IMG/VR virus record: IMGVR_UViG_3300023184_009676
Location: 1 to 64,000 of that record
From: a virus
Strand: one strand, 5' to 3'
DNA length: 64,000 nt
Below the pieces are notes generated by a model. It searched no databases and was not told the origin of the DNA. It worked only from the letters and a program-made list of their open reading frames with translations. Positions 15,773 through 23,876 of the stretch are shown here, one piece after another. Made by a program: the position numbers and the translations under genes. Every line of letters starts with the position of its first letter. Positions within the stretch are counted from its first letter, which is position 1.

Positions 15773-17512
15773 ATGGCTGATATTAACGTGACAGTTCAGG
15801 ATAATCCTCTTAGCATTACTGTTAATACCAATCCTAATGTTTTTATCTCTGCTGCAACTGCTGGAGTGCAAGGACCAGCAGGTTCACAAGGGGCTTCTGG
15901 AGTTGCAGGACAATTAATTAGTTTAAATAGTTTAACAGGGTATGTTGACATCACTGGACTTGGCAACATCTCTATAACAACTGGTAGCAGTTTAATTTAT
16001 GTTTCTGGAGCAACTGGAAACTTTTACCCAATCAACAATCCAAGCGGATATACTGCAACTGGATTTGTTACTGGAATAAGCGGTTATTTACAAAATCAAA
16101 TAACATCTTTAAGTGGGACACTAACTGGTAATTATGTTTTAAATTCTTCTACCGGCGTTTTTGCCACAAGTGCAAATTTGATTTCAACTGGCTCTAATCT
16201 TCAAAATCAGATTAATTCTTTGAGCGGAACCTTAAATGGAAATTACGTTTTAAAATCCGCCACAGGAGTATTTGTAACAACTGGACAAACTGGAGTTTTT
16301 GCTACTTCAGCCAATCTTATATCAACGGGTTCAAATTTACAAGGTCAAATCTCAAGCCTTAGTGGAACTTTAACTGGCAATTATATATTAACAAATACTG
16401 CAACAGGAATTAGCGGCACATTAGCCTCATCTATTGCATCAACTGGTTCAAACTTACAGGGGCAAATAAATTCGTTGAGTGGTACATTAACAGGAAATTA
16501 CGTCTTAAATTCTAGTACTGGAATATTTGTTACAACAGGTCAGACAGGCAGCTTTGTAACAACAAATCAAACTGGTAACTCAAATACTTTGGGTGGACAA
16601 TCAGGTTCATATTATTTAAATTATGCAAATATGACTGGTTCTATAAATGGGACTGGTTCATTTGTTACTGCAAGTCAAACTGGCCAATTTTATCCAAATT
16701 CAAATCCATCTGGATATATTACTGGATTTAATTCTGGCATTTACGTTCAAACTGGACAAACTGGAAACTTTATAACTACAAGTCAGACTGGACAATTTTA
16801 CGCCAATTCAAATCCTTCTGGTTATATTACGGGGGTAAATCTTTCAAGCTATATTACTACTGGACAAACTGGAGTTTTTGCCACTAGTGCTAATTTAATC
16901 CTAACGGGTTCAAATCTTCAAGGTCAAATATCTTCTTTAAGCGGAACTTTGACTGGTAATTATGTTTTAATTTCAACCTCAACAGGAATTAGTGGAATTT
17001 TATCCTCTTCTATTGCTTCAACAGGGTCGAATTTACAAGGGCAAATTAATTCATTAAGTGGAACTTTGACTGGAAATTATGTTTTAAAATCTTCTACTGG
17101 CGTATTTGTTACTACAGGTCAAACTGGGGCTTTTTATCCAAATAGTAATCCATCTGGTTTCATCTCTGGTTATCAAAATGCCCAAGGATGGATTGGTATC
17201 ACTCAATCCCCAACATATTTTAATATAGACTCGCCCAATATTGGCAACTCTTATACAACTTTTGGAATTGGAGCATCTCAAGATGTTTCAATTACTCCAA
17301 ATAGAAATTTATTATTAAGTCCTGTTGGCAAAGTGGGCATTCAAAACTCTAATCCAGTATATGATTTAGATGTAATAGGCTCGGGGAATTTTAGCAACAA
17401 TCTTTCTGTTTCTGGCAGCATTTATACTGCTAGTGGGTTCCAGTTGTATGATGCCGGATTGGGGCGCATAGTTACAATTACCTGCTTTAATGGAATTTTA
17501 AGTGTTGATTAG
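15773..17512 (+). CDS. Tail fibre with short collagen-like stretch and TGQTG repeats
   Basis: A 579-aa fibre. After a short N-terminal beta domain (MADINVTVQDNPLSITV) come about five Gly-X-Y triplets (GVQGPAGSQGASGVAG), indicating a trimer. Many repeats of the forms SSLSGTLTGNYVL, ISTGSNLQGQI and VTTGQTGVF follow; the same modules are found at residues 820-1043 of the giant fibre. The C-terminal part contains VYDLDVIGSGNFSNNLSVSG, again like other fibres here. It ends in TAG. It is probably an alternative or accessory host-binding fibre. Confidence 0.78.
   Translation: MADINVTVQDNPLSITVNTNPNVFISAATAGVQGPAGSQGASGVAGQLISLNSLTGYVDITGLGNISITTGSSLIYVSGATGNFYPINNPSGYTATGFVTGISGYLQNQITSLSGTLTGNYVLNSSTGVFATSANLISTGSNLQNQINSLSGTLNGNYVLKSATGVFVTTGQTGVFATSANLISTGSNLQGQISSLSGTLTGNYILTNTATGISGTLASSIASTGSNLQGQINSLSGTLTGNYVLNSSTGIFVTTGQTGSFVTTNQTGNSNTLGGQSGSYYLNYANMTGSINGTGSFVTASQTGQFYPNSNPSGYITGFNSGIYVQTGQTGNFITTSQTGQFYANSNPSGYITGVNLSSYITTGQTGVFATSANLILTGSNLQGQISSLSGTLTGNYVLISTSTGISGILSSSIASTGSNLQGQINSLSGTLTGNYVLKSSTGVFVTTGQTGAFYPNSNPSGFISGYQNAQGWIGITQSPTYFNIDSPNIGNSYTTFGIGASQDVSITPNRNLLLSPVGKVGIQNSNPVYDLDVIGSGNFSNNLSVSGSIYTASGFQLYDAGLGRIVTITCFNGILSVD
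16090..17130 (+). repeat. Imperfect LSGTLTGNY / TGQTG repeats
   Basis: Degenerate repeats encode LSGTLTGNYVL, STGSNLQGQI and TTGQTGVF units, related at the protein level to the block at 5630-6300. They are long enough to act as recombination targets between the two fibre genes. Confidence 0.8.
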
Positions 17513-17524
17513 TTATAATAGATT

Positions 17525-18721
17525 ATGAAAAAATGGTTTTTAACAGTTTTTTTGGTGATGACGGCATTTTTATTAAATGCGCAATATAGCCCCATTACAA
17601 TCAATCGAAGTGGTACAGTAGTAAACACTAATGAAAGTATCATATTTTCAAATAATATTATTTTATCATCTGGCAATCTTTATATTACCAATCATGCTTA
17701 TGATGTATCCACAAGCCAGCTTGACCCGATTGCTAACGAATATGTCACGGCTCAATATGTCCAGTCTATAATGGCTGCTAACTTTGACCTATATTTCTCG
17801 ACTAATTCTTCAGGGATTACAGTAACAAATGGTACGGGAGCCTTGTTTATTCCCTCGACAATGGTGCTAGCAAATCCAATAACTGCCCAGACCAACACAA
17901 TCTCATCATTCACAAACGGGACGTATTTTACAGCTCGTCTCCAGACCAACTCCATCTCTTACATCCAGTCTGTTCCCATTAACCTTTATACCTACGTCCA
18001 AATCACTGGCGGTGGTTCAATTACAGCTCATCCTGAAATATGGCTTTACAATACCAACGGGACAATTGTTAAGCTTGGATATTCTTCGGACAATACTTAC
18101 AGTTCGGACATTGCGGTTCCCGTGAACTTGTCAATCGCCATGACCAATACAGCTTACCTTAATGTGAATCTAACTAACAGCCCGCAGCTACTCCTGCGTT
18201 GGTATGTCACCTCATCTCAAGGCAATCCAACGTGGAGATTCTTGATTGGTGCTGGCAATGCTTCGCACATTACTGTTGGAACTATTCCGTCAGCAAATCA
18301 AAATTATGTGGGCACGTTCACTGGCACTCATATTGGCGATGGAGCTGGTTTAACAAACATATACTCGACAAATATCGTGACACAGGCTGGAACATTGGCG
18401 GTGGCCAGTGCCGCAACGAACTATACGGTCAACCTGCTTCCTGGTGGAATGGCCAATCTGCAGCAGATCTATCTAGCCAATACCAACTGTTATATCACAT
18501 TTACGGGAACGAATGTTATTGACTCTCAGCGTGCAGTATTATTCAGAGGGTGGACGAATATAGTAGTTAGCACATTAACCTTTGCTCTTCCTACGTGGCG
18601 CACAAACTATACGACGGCAAACTACTTTGTGACTAATGGTCAATCTGCTGTATTCAACTTCTATAATACAGATACAACTGGATCTAACGTGATGGTGTCT
18701 GATGGAGGACGATGGAAATGA
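17525..18721 (+). CDS. Secreted fibre-like protein
   Basis: A 398-aa protein with a signal peptide (MKKWFLTVFLVMTAFLLNA, cleavage before QYSPI, Gln at +1). The mature protein is almost all beta-type sequence, rich in Thr and Asn. It includes a module THIGDGAGLTNIYS of the kind common in phage-fibre and surface repeat proteins. Codon use is clearly richer in G and C (for example ACG, GGG, CTC) than its neighbours, which suggests recent acquisition. It is preceded by TTATAATA 4 bases before the ATG. Its stop is shared with the start of the next gene (ATGA). The function is unknown; it is probably exported. Confidence 0.7.
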   Translation: MKKWFLTVFLVMTAFLLNAQYSPITINRSGTVVNTNESIIFSNNIILSSGNLYITNHAYDVSTSQLDPIANEYVTAQYVQSIMAANFDLYFSTNSSGITVTNGTGALFIPSTMVLANPITAQTNTISSFTNGTYFTARLQTNSISYIQSVPINLYTYVQITGGGSITAHPEIWLYNTNGTIVKLGYSSDNTYSSDIAVPVNLSIAMTNTAYLNVNLTNSPQLLLRWYVTSSQGNPTWRFLIGAGNASHITVGTIPSANQNYVGTFTGTHIGDGAGLTNIYSTNIVTQAGTLAVASAATNYTVNLLPGGMANLQQIYLANTNCYITFTGTNVIDSQRAVLFRGWTNIVVSTLTFALPTWRTNYTTANYFVTNGQSAVFNFYNTDTTGSNVMVSDGGRWK

Positions 18722-19545
18722 AGTGGGCTATTTCTATATTATTATTTATCTGTCTGACGGCGCGTTCACAGTTTGATTTTAGTGGACCAATGGTTGGTGC
18801 ATTTGGGGGCTCTGCTCCTGTTAGTCAGTATAATTTTAAACAGAACTTAGTAATGTATTTTGCATGGGAAGAAACAAATGCTGCTACTCTAAGAACGAAT
18901 TACAATTCTCCACCACTATATTCAATAACAAACTCTGCGGCAGCTACACCATGGGTACAAACTAATGGTATTGTATTGCAAGGCGGTTTTAATAAAAGTT
19001 CTACGGGGGGCTATAGAGGAAATGGGCCAGCTATAAACTGGACTAGCAATGATTTTACCATGACCGCATGGGTAAAATTAGTCACAGGTACATATACATC
19101 ACAAGGTATATTTGCCTATGGCGATAATACTGGCGGTGGAAACGGTGTAAGCATTGCATATCGCGCTTCAACTGATGCGTCTCCCAGAACTAAAAGTATC
19201 ATGGCTACAGCATACATGACAAATGCTTCTACATATGTTCAAATCTTGTCTGGATTAAATTCAATGACCGAAAATACGTGGACACATGTTGCATTTATTA
19301 GAAGAAACTTGACGAATTATCAGATATGGTTAAATGGTGTTGTAAAATTTTCGTCCAATTATAACGCTGTTATTGGTAATGGCTATACGGCTGGTGCAAC
19401 TAATGTGGAAATAGGTATGATCAATGCGGGTTATCCGATTCAAGGAGCGGTTGACGAATTTGGTGCGTGGAGCAGAGCATTATCAACTAATGAAGTTCTT
19501 CAGCTATATAATTCTGGCGCAGGTTGGGGATATACAAATTTTTAA
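18718..19545 (+). CDS. Secreted LamG-domain lectin-like protein
   Basis: A 275-aa protein from the ATG at 18718, which forms an ATGA overlap with the previous stop; an in-frame ATG at 18712 is an alternative. A signal peptide (MKWAISILLFICLTARS) precedes QFDFSG, again with Gln at +1. The mature part is a Laminin_G_3-type lectin: LVMYFAWEE, a central WTSNDFTMTAWVKL, NTWTHVAFIRR, IWLNGV and the end VDEFGAWSRALSTNEVLQLYN. The three LamG genes at 8517-10536 lack a signal, so this is an exported variant of the same fold. It probably binds glycans at the cell surface or periplasm. Confidence 0.78.
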   Translation: MKWAISILLFICLTARSQFDFSGPMVGAFGGSAPVSQYNFKQNLVMYFAWEETNAATLRTNYNSPPLYSITNSAAATPWVQTNGIVLQGGFNKSSTGGYRGNGPAINWTSNDFTMTAWVKLVTGTYTSQGIFAYGDNTGGGNGVSIAYRASTDASPRTKSIMATAYMTNASTYVQILSGLNSMTENTWTHVAFIRRNLTNYQIWLNGVVKFSSNYNAVIGNGYTAGATNVEIGMINAGYPIQGAVDEFGAWSRALSTNEVLQLYNSGAGWGYTNF

Positions 19546-19548
19546 TTT

Positions 19549-19851
19549 ATGAAAAAACTAATATTAAGTTTATTACTATTGTCTTATTGTTTAATTTATT
19601 CACAGGAAACTACAAATCTTCCTGCGTTTACAAATCCAATTATTTTAAGACCAGGCCAAATGGGAGACATCATCAATTATGTTCAAAGTCTTGGGGCAGG
19701 CACAAATTCAATTTATGCCATTACTTCTACCAATTTGCAATGGGTAAATGTTATCAGAAATGTGGATGGAACAAATGATTACTTTCAGGTGTCTGCTATT
19801 GTAAATGTACCAATTACTAATGTTGTAAACTCTTCAACCAATAACCCATAA
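19549..19851 (+). CDS. Small secreted protein
   Basis: A 100-aa protein with a signal peptide (MKKLILSLLLLSYCLIYS, cleavage before QETTN, Gln at +1). The mature ~80 residues include PGQMGDIINYVQSLGAGTNS and many Asn/Thr. The start is 3 bases after the stop of the LamG gene, so it is probably in the same transcript as the two exported proteins before it. It has no recognised family, Cys residues or membrane anchor in the mature part. Confidence 0.65.
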   Translation: MKKLILSLLLLSYCLIYSQETTNLPAFTNPIILRPGQMGDIINYVQSLGAGTNSIYAITSTNLQWVNVIRNVDGTNDYFQVSAIVNVPITNVVNSSTNNP

Positions 19852-19892
19852 TAAATAAAACAACCACGTCCTAATACATGGGTCTTATAAAA

Positions 19893-19900
19893 GTGTAATA
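19893..19900 (+). promoter_or_regulatory. GTGTAATA late-promoter-like motif before the neck genes
   Basis: GTGTAATA ends 7 bases before the ATG at 19908, at the boundary between the fibre/secreted block and the neck/tail block. Confidence 0.5.
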
Positions 19901-19907
19901 CATATAT

Positions 19908-20417
19908 ATGAAAGTTGTTGACATTGCCAATGAAATTTACCTAGAAAATGCTTCCCCAAGCGATACAAGCATTTCTGCCATTGCTTTTTGGATTCGCTCC
20001 AGCGTAGGCAAGTTAAATAACTTGGTTTATGAGAGTTTTGTTGTAGATTCTACCTCTTTGGAAGTTGTAGATGGTTCTGGAAAAGAAATTTCTACCCTTG
20101 CCGCCGCCATTATAAAAATGATGTATAAAGTCTATAGAATAGACTTAGACATTCGCAGCAACATGACTTCTCTTACAAATGATACTGTTTTAGAAGCAGT
20201 GGATGAAAATTTTAAAATTAAAAGAATCAATCGCAGCGAAGTATTAAAAACTCTTGCAACATTAAAAAAAGATTCATTAAAAGAATTAACTGATATTGTT
20301 CATTACTACCGCAGTTACAATGGCTCCCCAGATTCAATTAGTGGTGATGATACTCAATGGGGTTATTATCAGGGCACTTCAACTCAATACGTCAGAAGCG
20401 TGGTTGGTCCAGTATAA
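19908..20417 (+). CDS. Putative head-tail connector / neck protein
   Basis: A 169-aa mostly helical protein (starts MKVVDIANEIYLENASPSDTS, then IAFWIRSSVGKLNNL). I recognise this pattern from connector-region proteins of aquatic tailed phages: AxEIYxE, SISAIxFWxRxxxGxLNNL, a later RINRSEVxKTLxxLKK, and a C-terminal DDTQWGYY. It stands first in a set of genes in the order connector, stopper, tail completion, tail tube, chaperone, tape measure. The adaptor function is inferred from that order and from its size and helical content. Confidence 0.55.
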   Translation: MKVVDIANEIYLENASPSDTSISAIAFWIRSSVGKLNNLVYESFVVDSTSLEVVDGSGKEISTLAAAIIKMMYKVYRIDLDIRSNMTSLTNDTVLEAVDENFKIKRINRSEVLKTLATLKKDSLKELTDIVHYYRSYNGSPDSISGDDTQWGYYQGTSTQYVRSVVGPV

Positions 20418-20419
20418 TT
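20412..20419 (+). promoter_or_regulatory. GTATAATT motif before the gene at 20426
   Basis: GTATAATT ends 6 bases before the ATG at 20426 and overlaps the stop of the previous gene. Confidence 0.35.
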
Positions 20420-20425
20420 AAATTT

Positions 20426-20887
20426 ATGGCAGGATTAATATCTAGCTCCGAAATGCAGATTGTTAGTGGATTGTATGATGATACTTTTAATACATTCCAA
20501 AGGAATATTGTTGTTTACAAAGAGCCAATTAAAAACGCCATAATTAGCAAGACAGATCCCAATAACCCAAATCTTTTTGGTTTTGGCGATGCTCAAGTTG
20601 AAACACAATATACTTATACGCCAATAAGCGGCGTTTTCCCTGCAATTGTTAGATACGTTTCCAAAGGAAACATTGGTAAATCCGAAACAATGATGGATAC
20701 CAATGCATTTATTCCCGTTGGAGAAGTAAAAATAAAAGTCAAACCAGATTGCTATAACTTTATAGAAAGTGGCACCACAGATAAAATTACTTTTGATAAT
20801 AGAGATTTTTATTTTGTTGGAAAAGCTCAAGCAATGCCGTTTCTTGGAAATCTCTTTTATACCTATCAATTAAAGCCCAAGCCTTAA
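20426..20887 (+). CDS. Putative head-tail stopper / neck protein
   Basis: A 153-aa protein from the ATG at 20426 (MAGLISSSEMQIVSGLYDDTFNTF). An upstream in-frame ATG exists at 20357 but it lies inside the previous gene. A helical start is followed by a beta-rich body with FGFGDAQVET, a GVFPAIVRY strand and a final VGKAQAMPFLGNLFYTYQLK. Size and position fit a stopper or head-closure ring protein; a similar family occurs in this place in marine phages. It has no catalytic motif. Confidence 0.55.
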   Translation: MAGLISSSEMQIVSGLYDDTFNTFQRNIVVYKEPIKNAIISKTDPNNPNLFGFGDAQVETQYTYTPISGVFPAIVRYVSKGNIGKSETMMDTNAFIPVGEVKIKVKPDCYNFIESGTTDKITFDNRDFYFVGKAQAMPFLGNLFYTYQLKPKP

Positions 20888-20903
20888 CATCTAATAAATT
20901 ATT

Positions 20904-21545
20904 ATGTCAAGGGTATCTCTTAATATTGATTACAAAGTTATTGAGAAAAAATTTTATAGAGAAGCTGGTAAATTGCAATTAGTAATGGCAAAAGCCAAAA
21001 CAATTGCTGATAGAAACTTCAGAAGAATTCACCAAGCTCTATTAGATGAGTTTGATCAACATGATATTACTCAAGAATTAAAAGCCGGTCCAAATCCTGA
21101 CGAAAATCCAAGCGGAACTCTAGGTTCAATGAGTGGCAATCTATTTTCTTTTTTAGGATTTAGTGCTGGAACAGACCCAACAAAAGAATTACGTACCCTA
21201 TTAATGAATATAAATTTAGGCAGGGGATACTATTCAAATGGAATTATTTCTTTTTCTGTTCGAAATATCCCAACCAAAAATAAAATTATTGATGCTACAA
21301 GAATGGTTTGGGGCAACCAAACTAGCTGGGCTTTTGCTGTTGAAACAGGACAATTTAGTGGGGATGCAGAATTGAGTCATTTTATCTTTAAAACTTGGGC
21401 GGGCTCCCGTTCAGGCACGGGATTTCAGCTTAAAGGCGTTAAATATACTGAGGAGGAATTTGTTCCAAAACAATATATATCTGAGATACTTGGAAAATTT
21501 AAAGAAAGAGTGGGTAATTATCAATATAGATCCAGGAGAGTGTAA
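20904..21545 (+). CDS. Putative tail-completion / HK97 gp10-position protein
   Basis: A 213-aa protein (starts MSRVSLNIDYKVIEKKFYRE). It has a long N-terminal helix (RIHQALLDEFDQHDIT), then a Gly-rich GTLGSMSGNLFSFLGF and a C-terminal alpha/beta part ending RSRRV. The EFDQHxxTxEL...SGTLG...GNLFSFLGF layout is shared with a family in the neck region of other tailed phages, in the place of gp10-like tail completion proteins. The assignment rests on gene order and recalled pattern. Confidence 0.5.
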   Translation: MSRVSLNIDYKVIEKKFYREAGKLQLVMAKAKTIADRNFRRIHQALLDEFDQHDITQELKAGPNPDENPSGTLGSMSGNLFSFLGFSAGTDPTKELRTLLMNINLGRGYYSNGIISFSVRNIPTKNKIIDATRMVWGNQTSWAFAVETGQFSGDAELSHFIFKTWAGSRSGTGFQLKGVKYTEEEFVPKQYISEILGKFKERVGNYQYRSRRV

Positions 21546-21547
21546 TA
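21540..21547 (+). promoter_or_regulatory. GTGTAATA motif before the TTG-start gene
   Basis: GTGTAATA overlaps the stop codon of the previous gene. Fifty bases later comes the TTG start at 21597. A 25-codon ATG reading frame (21554-21631) starts only 6 bases after the motif. Confidence 0.4.
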
Positions 21548-21596
21548 AATGATATGGATACGGTAATTTTTACAATAAAATACAAGGGGGTTTCAA

Positions 21597-22430
21597 TTGA
21601 TTCCGCAGCTAGACAATCAAATATTAAGTAATTTATTATTATTTATAGATTATCAGGTTCAAAGACAGGGCTCTAGTTTTACCAACAAAACAGGGCTATT
21701 CTACCCTGCCAATCGCACTATAAATGGCTTAACGACCTATACTTGTGCCTACAAACAGCTTTGTAATGATACCTCCATCAGCGGGGCAACGGTAATGTCT
21801 GGAGTTTATATCAATGGAAACTACACTCCTGTTGGTACAAGTGGATTGTATGCTATAAATCACTATCAAGGGGCAATACATTTTTCATCTCCCCCCGCCT
21901 CAAACGCAGTTATAAGCGGCAGTTTTGGTGTTAAAGAGATAGCTGTATATGTTTCTGATCAACCTGATTATAAGATAATATTTGAAGGCAAATACCAATC
22001 TAATCCCAAATATGGTGATGTACCTTCTGGTATGCCATTGGATGTAAGGGTTGCCCCTGGAATATTCCTTGTTCCCAAAAACCAAGAAAATAGACCCTTT
22101 TCCTTTGCTGGTATTGATGATAACTATAATCGCGTCAGGGCAGTTGTTGTAACAGATAGTCTCTACCAAAGAATGGCATTATCTAATATTTTAAAGAATT
22201 TGAGATTAAAACCATTGCCATTGGCAACATCTACGCCGTTTGATTATCTTGGAAATATTACTGGTCAAAATGCCTATAACTATACTGGATTATCATTTGC
22301 CACGAATATTTCTCCAATAATTATGACTGCAAAAGCAATCGAAATACCTCAAAAAGCAGAATACGTGGATATTTACAAGCAATTTTGCATGGTAGATTTT
22401 GAAATATCTACTTGGGCGGGACACATGTAA
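21597..22430 (+). CDS. Putative neck/tail structural protein with TTG start
   Basis: A 277-aa protein. No ATG exists upstream before an in-frame stop. AAGGGGG (21584-21590) is 6 bases before TTG at 21597, so TTG is the likely start and gives (M)IPQLDNQILSNLLLFIDYQ. The body is beta-rich with ATVMSGVYINGNYTPVGTSG and INHYQGAIHFSSP, and later VRAVVVTDSLYQRMALSNIL. I recall related proteins between the neck and tail-tube genes of aquatic phages. A tail terminator or neck-fibre base is possible; the role is not shown. Confidence 0.55.
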   Translation: MIPQLDNQILSNLLLFIDYQVQRQGSSFTNKTGLFYPANRTINGLTTYTCAYKQLCNDTSISGATVMSGVYINGNYTPVGTSGLYAINHYQGAIHFSSPPASNAVISGSFGVKEIAVYVSDQPDYKIIFEGKYQSNPKYGDVPSGMPLDVRVAPGIFLVPKNQENRPFSFAGIDDNYNRVRAVVVTDSLYQRMALSNILKNLRLKPLPLATSTPFDYLGNITGQNAYNYTGLSFATNISPIIMTAKAIEIPQKAEYVDIYKQFCMVDFEISTWAGHM

Positions 22431-22516
22431 GATTCATTTTTTTTTCACGAAACAACTAAAAAAATGTATTAATATTCAGAAGTTAAAATCATTTTTAAAC
22501 AAAGGAAAAAATTTAT

Positions 22517-23416
22517 ATGGCAATACCAAGAATAGTATATTTTGCACAGACGGTGTCAATCAGTTCTGCAACTGCTGGAACAGGCGTGTTTCCAATTAGT
22601 TCGGCGAACGTTGAAGTAACAAGACCAATTGAGGCTATCACTACTTTCGGAAAGTTTTCTTCCTTAAATACTGCTCAGACCAATTTGACTACTTGCAAGA
22701 GCACTTTAAAGGGATATTTGGGCGCTGGGACAGGTATATCTGGATTCACATCCACATTCCTAAATGCTTTGATTACGGATACAAAAGCCAGTAACCCCGC
22801 CTCTATTACTGTGTCTCCTGGTGGATTTGCTATGACTGGTATTCTTACAAGTCTTGGTATTGATATTTCCATGGGTGGTTTTGGTATGATTGATTTGGGA
22901 TTTGCCGGTATTGGTAACCCATCAATTGTTGCTCCTACAACCACTTATGCTACTGATCCTAATAGTTCATATGCAATTTCTCCAATTACCACAATGAGTA
23001 TCGGAACTGGTGGTGGATTGGCCGGCGCATCCGCGACCTCAATCAAATTCTCTTATGACTTGCCAAGTGATACGCTCTCCGCTCTTGGAGATAATCCTAA
23101 TGCAAATCAAGGAAATTTAAACAGCCAAATTGCTACGAAACCTCCTTATAAAGCAACAATCAATGTTGAAGGATATGGTGTTGATCCAACAAAACTTGAT
23201 AGTGCTTTTGCTGCGGCTGTTTATGGTATCGGTGACATTGGAGTTGCCCTTCCTAATGCTAAAGTTAGTGCTCGTTCAGTGAATAACGCTGCCGGACAAG
23301 TCAGCGAATCATTTGCTTATACAATTGAAGACACAACTGCAACACTTACAACAGTTAGCATTGCAGCTTATAGCCAACTTGGTACCGCTCAAACAAGCCC
23401 AGCTTACGGAGCTTAA
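22517..23416 (+). CDS. Major tail tube protein
   Basis: A 299-aa protein with low charge, rich in Gly, Ala, Ser and Thr (starts MAIPRIVYFAQTVSISS). ANVEVTRPIEAITTFGKFSS near the N-terminus is of the type seen in tail tube subunits, and the C-terminal VSESFAYTIEDTTATLT is a tube-like strand pair. The gene has AAAGGA 10 bases before the ATG and a strong terminator after it. This expression pattern matches the capsid gene and fits the most abundant tail protein. The following genes are chaperone-like and the tape measure. No sheath gene lies nearby, so a non-contractile tail is likely. Confidence 0.72.
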   Translation: MAIPRIVYFAQTVSISSATAGTGVFPISSANVEVTRPIEAITTFGKFSSLNTAQTNLTTCKSTLKGYLGAGTGISGFTSTFLNALITDTKASNPASITVSPGGFAMTGILTSLGIDISMGGFGMIDLGFAGIGNPSIVAPTTTYATDPNSSYAISPITTMSIGTGGGLAGASATSIKFSYDLPSDTLSALGDNPNANQGNLNSQIATKPPYKATINVEGYGVDPTKLDSAFAAAVYGIGDIGVALPNAKVSARSVNNAAGQVSESFAYTIEDTTATLTTVSIAAYSQLGTAQTSPAYGA

Positions 23417-23433
23417 TTCTAATTACAGATCAC

Positions 23434-23462
23434 AAACCCTGGCTTCGGCCAGGGTTTTTTTG
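23434..23462 (+). terminator. Rho-independent terminator with UUCG loop after tail tube gene
   Basis: The stem AAACCCTGGC (23434-23443) pairs with GCCAGGGTTT (23448-23457) around a TTCG tetraloop and is followed by a T run. It lies 18 bases after the tail tube stop and probably limits read-through so that the tube is made in excess. Confidence 0.95.
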
Positions 23463-23482
23463 TTTCTATATCTCTTTTTCTT

Positions 23483-23490
23483 GTGTAACT
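23483..23490 (+). promoter_or_regulatory. GTGTAACT motif after tail tube terminator
   Basis: GTGTAACT, one base off the common motif, lies 22 bases before the ATG at 23513. A ribosome binding site (GGGAAAGGA) lies between them. It would restart transcription for the chaperone and tape measure genes. Confidence 0.4.
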
Positions 23491-23512
23491 ATATTTAAGG
23501 GAAAGGAATATT

Positions 23513-23860
23513 ATGAACACACCAGAGAGTAAGCTTATTGCTATAACTTGCGATAAAGAAATAACAAATCTTTATAAAGACTTCTTAGAAATCATTGAAG
23601 ACCTTCAAAAAGACCATTCTATAATGGTCGAAAAAATAAAAGAAAAACACGGCGAAGAATACGCTGAAAATATCAATTATTTTAAACCCATCAAATACGA
23701 TCAAATTAGAAAAAGAGTCCTTGACCATGGAAATGAATGCAATAGAAGTTTATTAAATTTTCTTGGATTTTTTGATTCAACAATCAATATAGAAAAATTA
23801 AATAAAGAAAAAGTAGTTTATAAAAAAACCATTGTTTCTCCCCCTTTCTACATAGAATAA
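23513..23860 (+). CDS. Putative small tail-assembly protein
   Basis: A 115-aa charged, helical protein (starts MNTPESKLIAITCDKEITNL) with a Lys/Glu-rich centre and the end KTIVSPPFYIE. It stands directly after the tail tube and before a larger chaperone-like gene. It has a good ribosome binding site. No domain was recognised; the tail-assembly role is inferred only from position. Confidence 0.5.
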   Translation: MNTPESKLIAITCDKEITNLYKDFLEIIEDLQKDHSIMVEKIKEKHGEEYAENINYFKPIKYDQIRKRVLDHGNECNRSLLNFLGFFDSTINIEKLNKEKVVYKKTIVSPPFYIE

Positions 23861-23876
23861 TAATAAGAATAAAATT

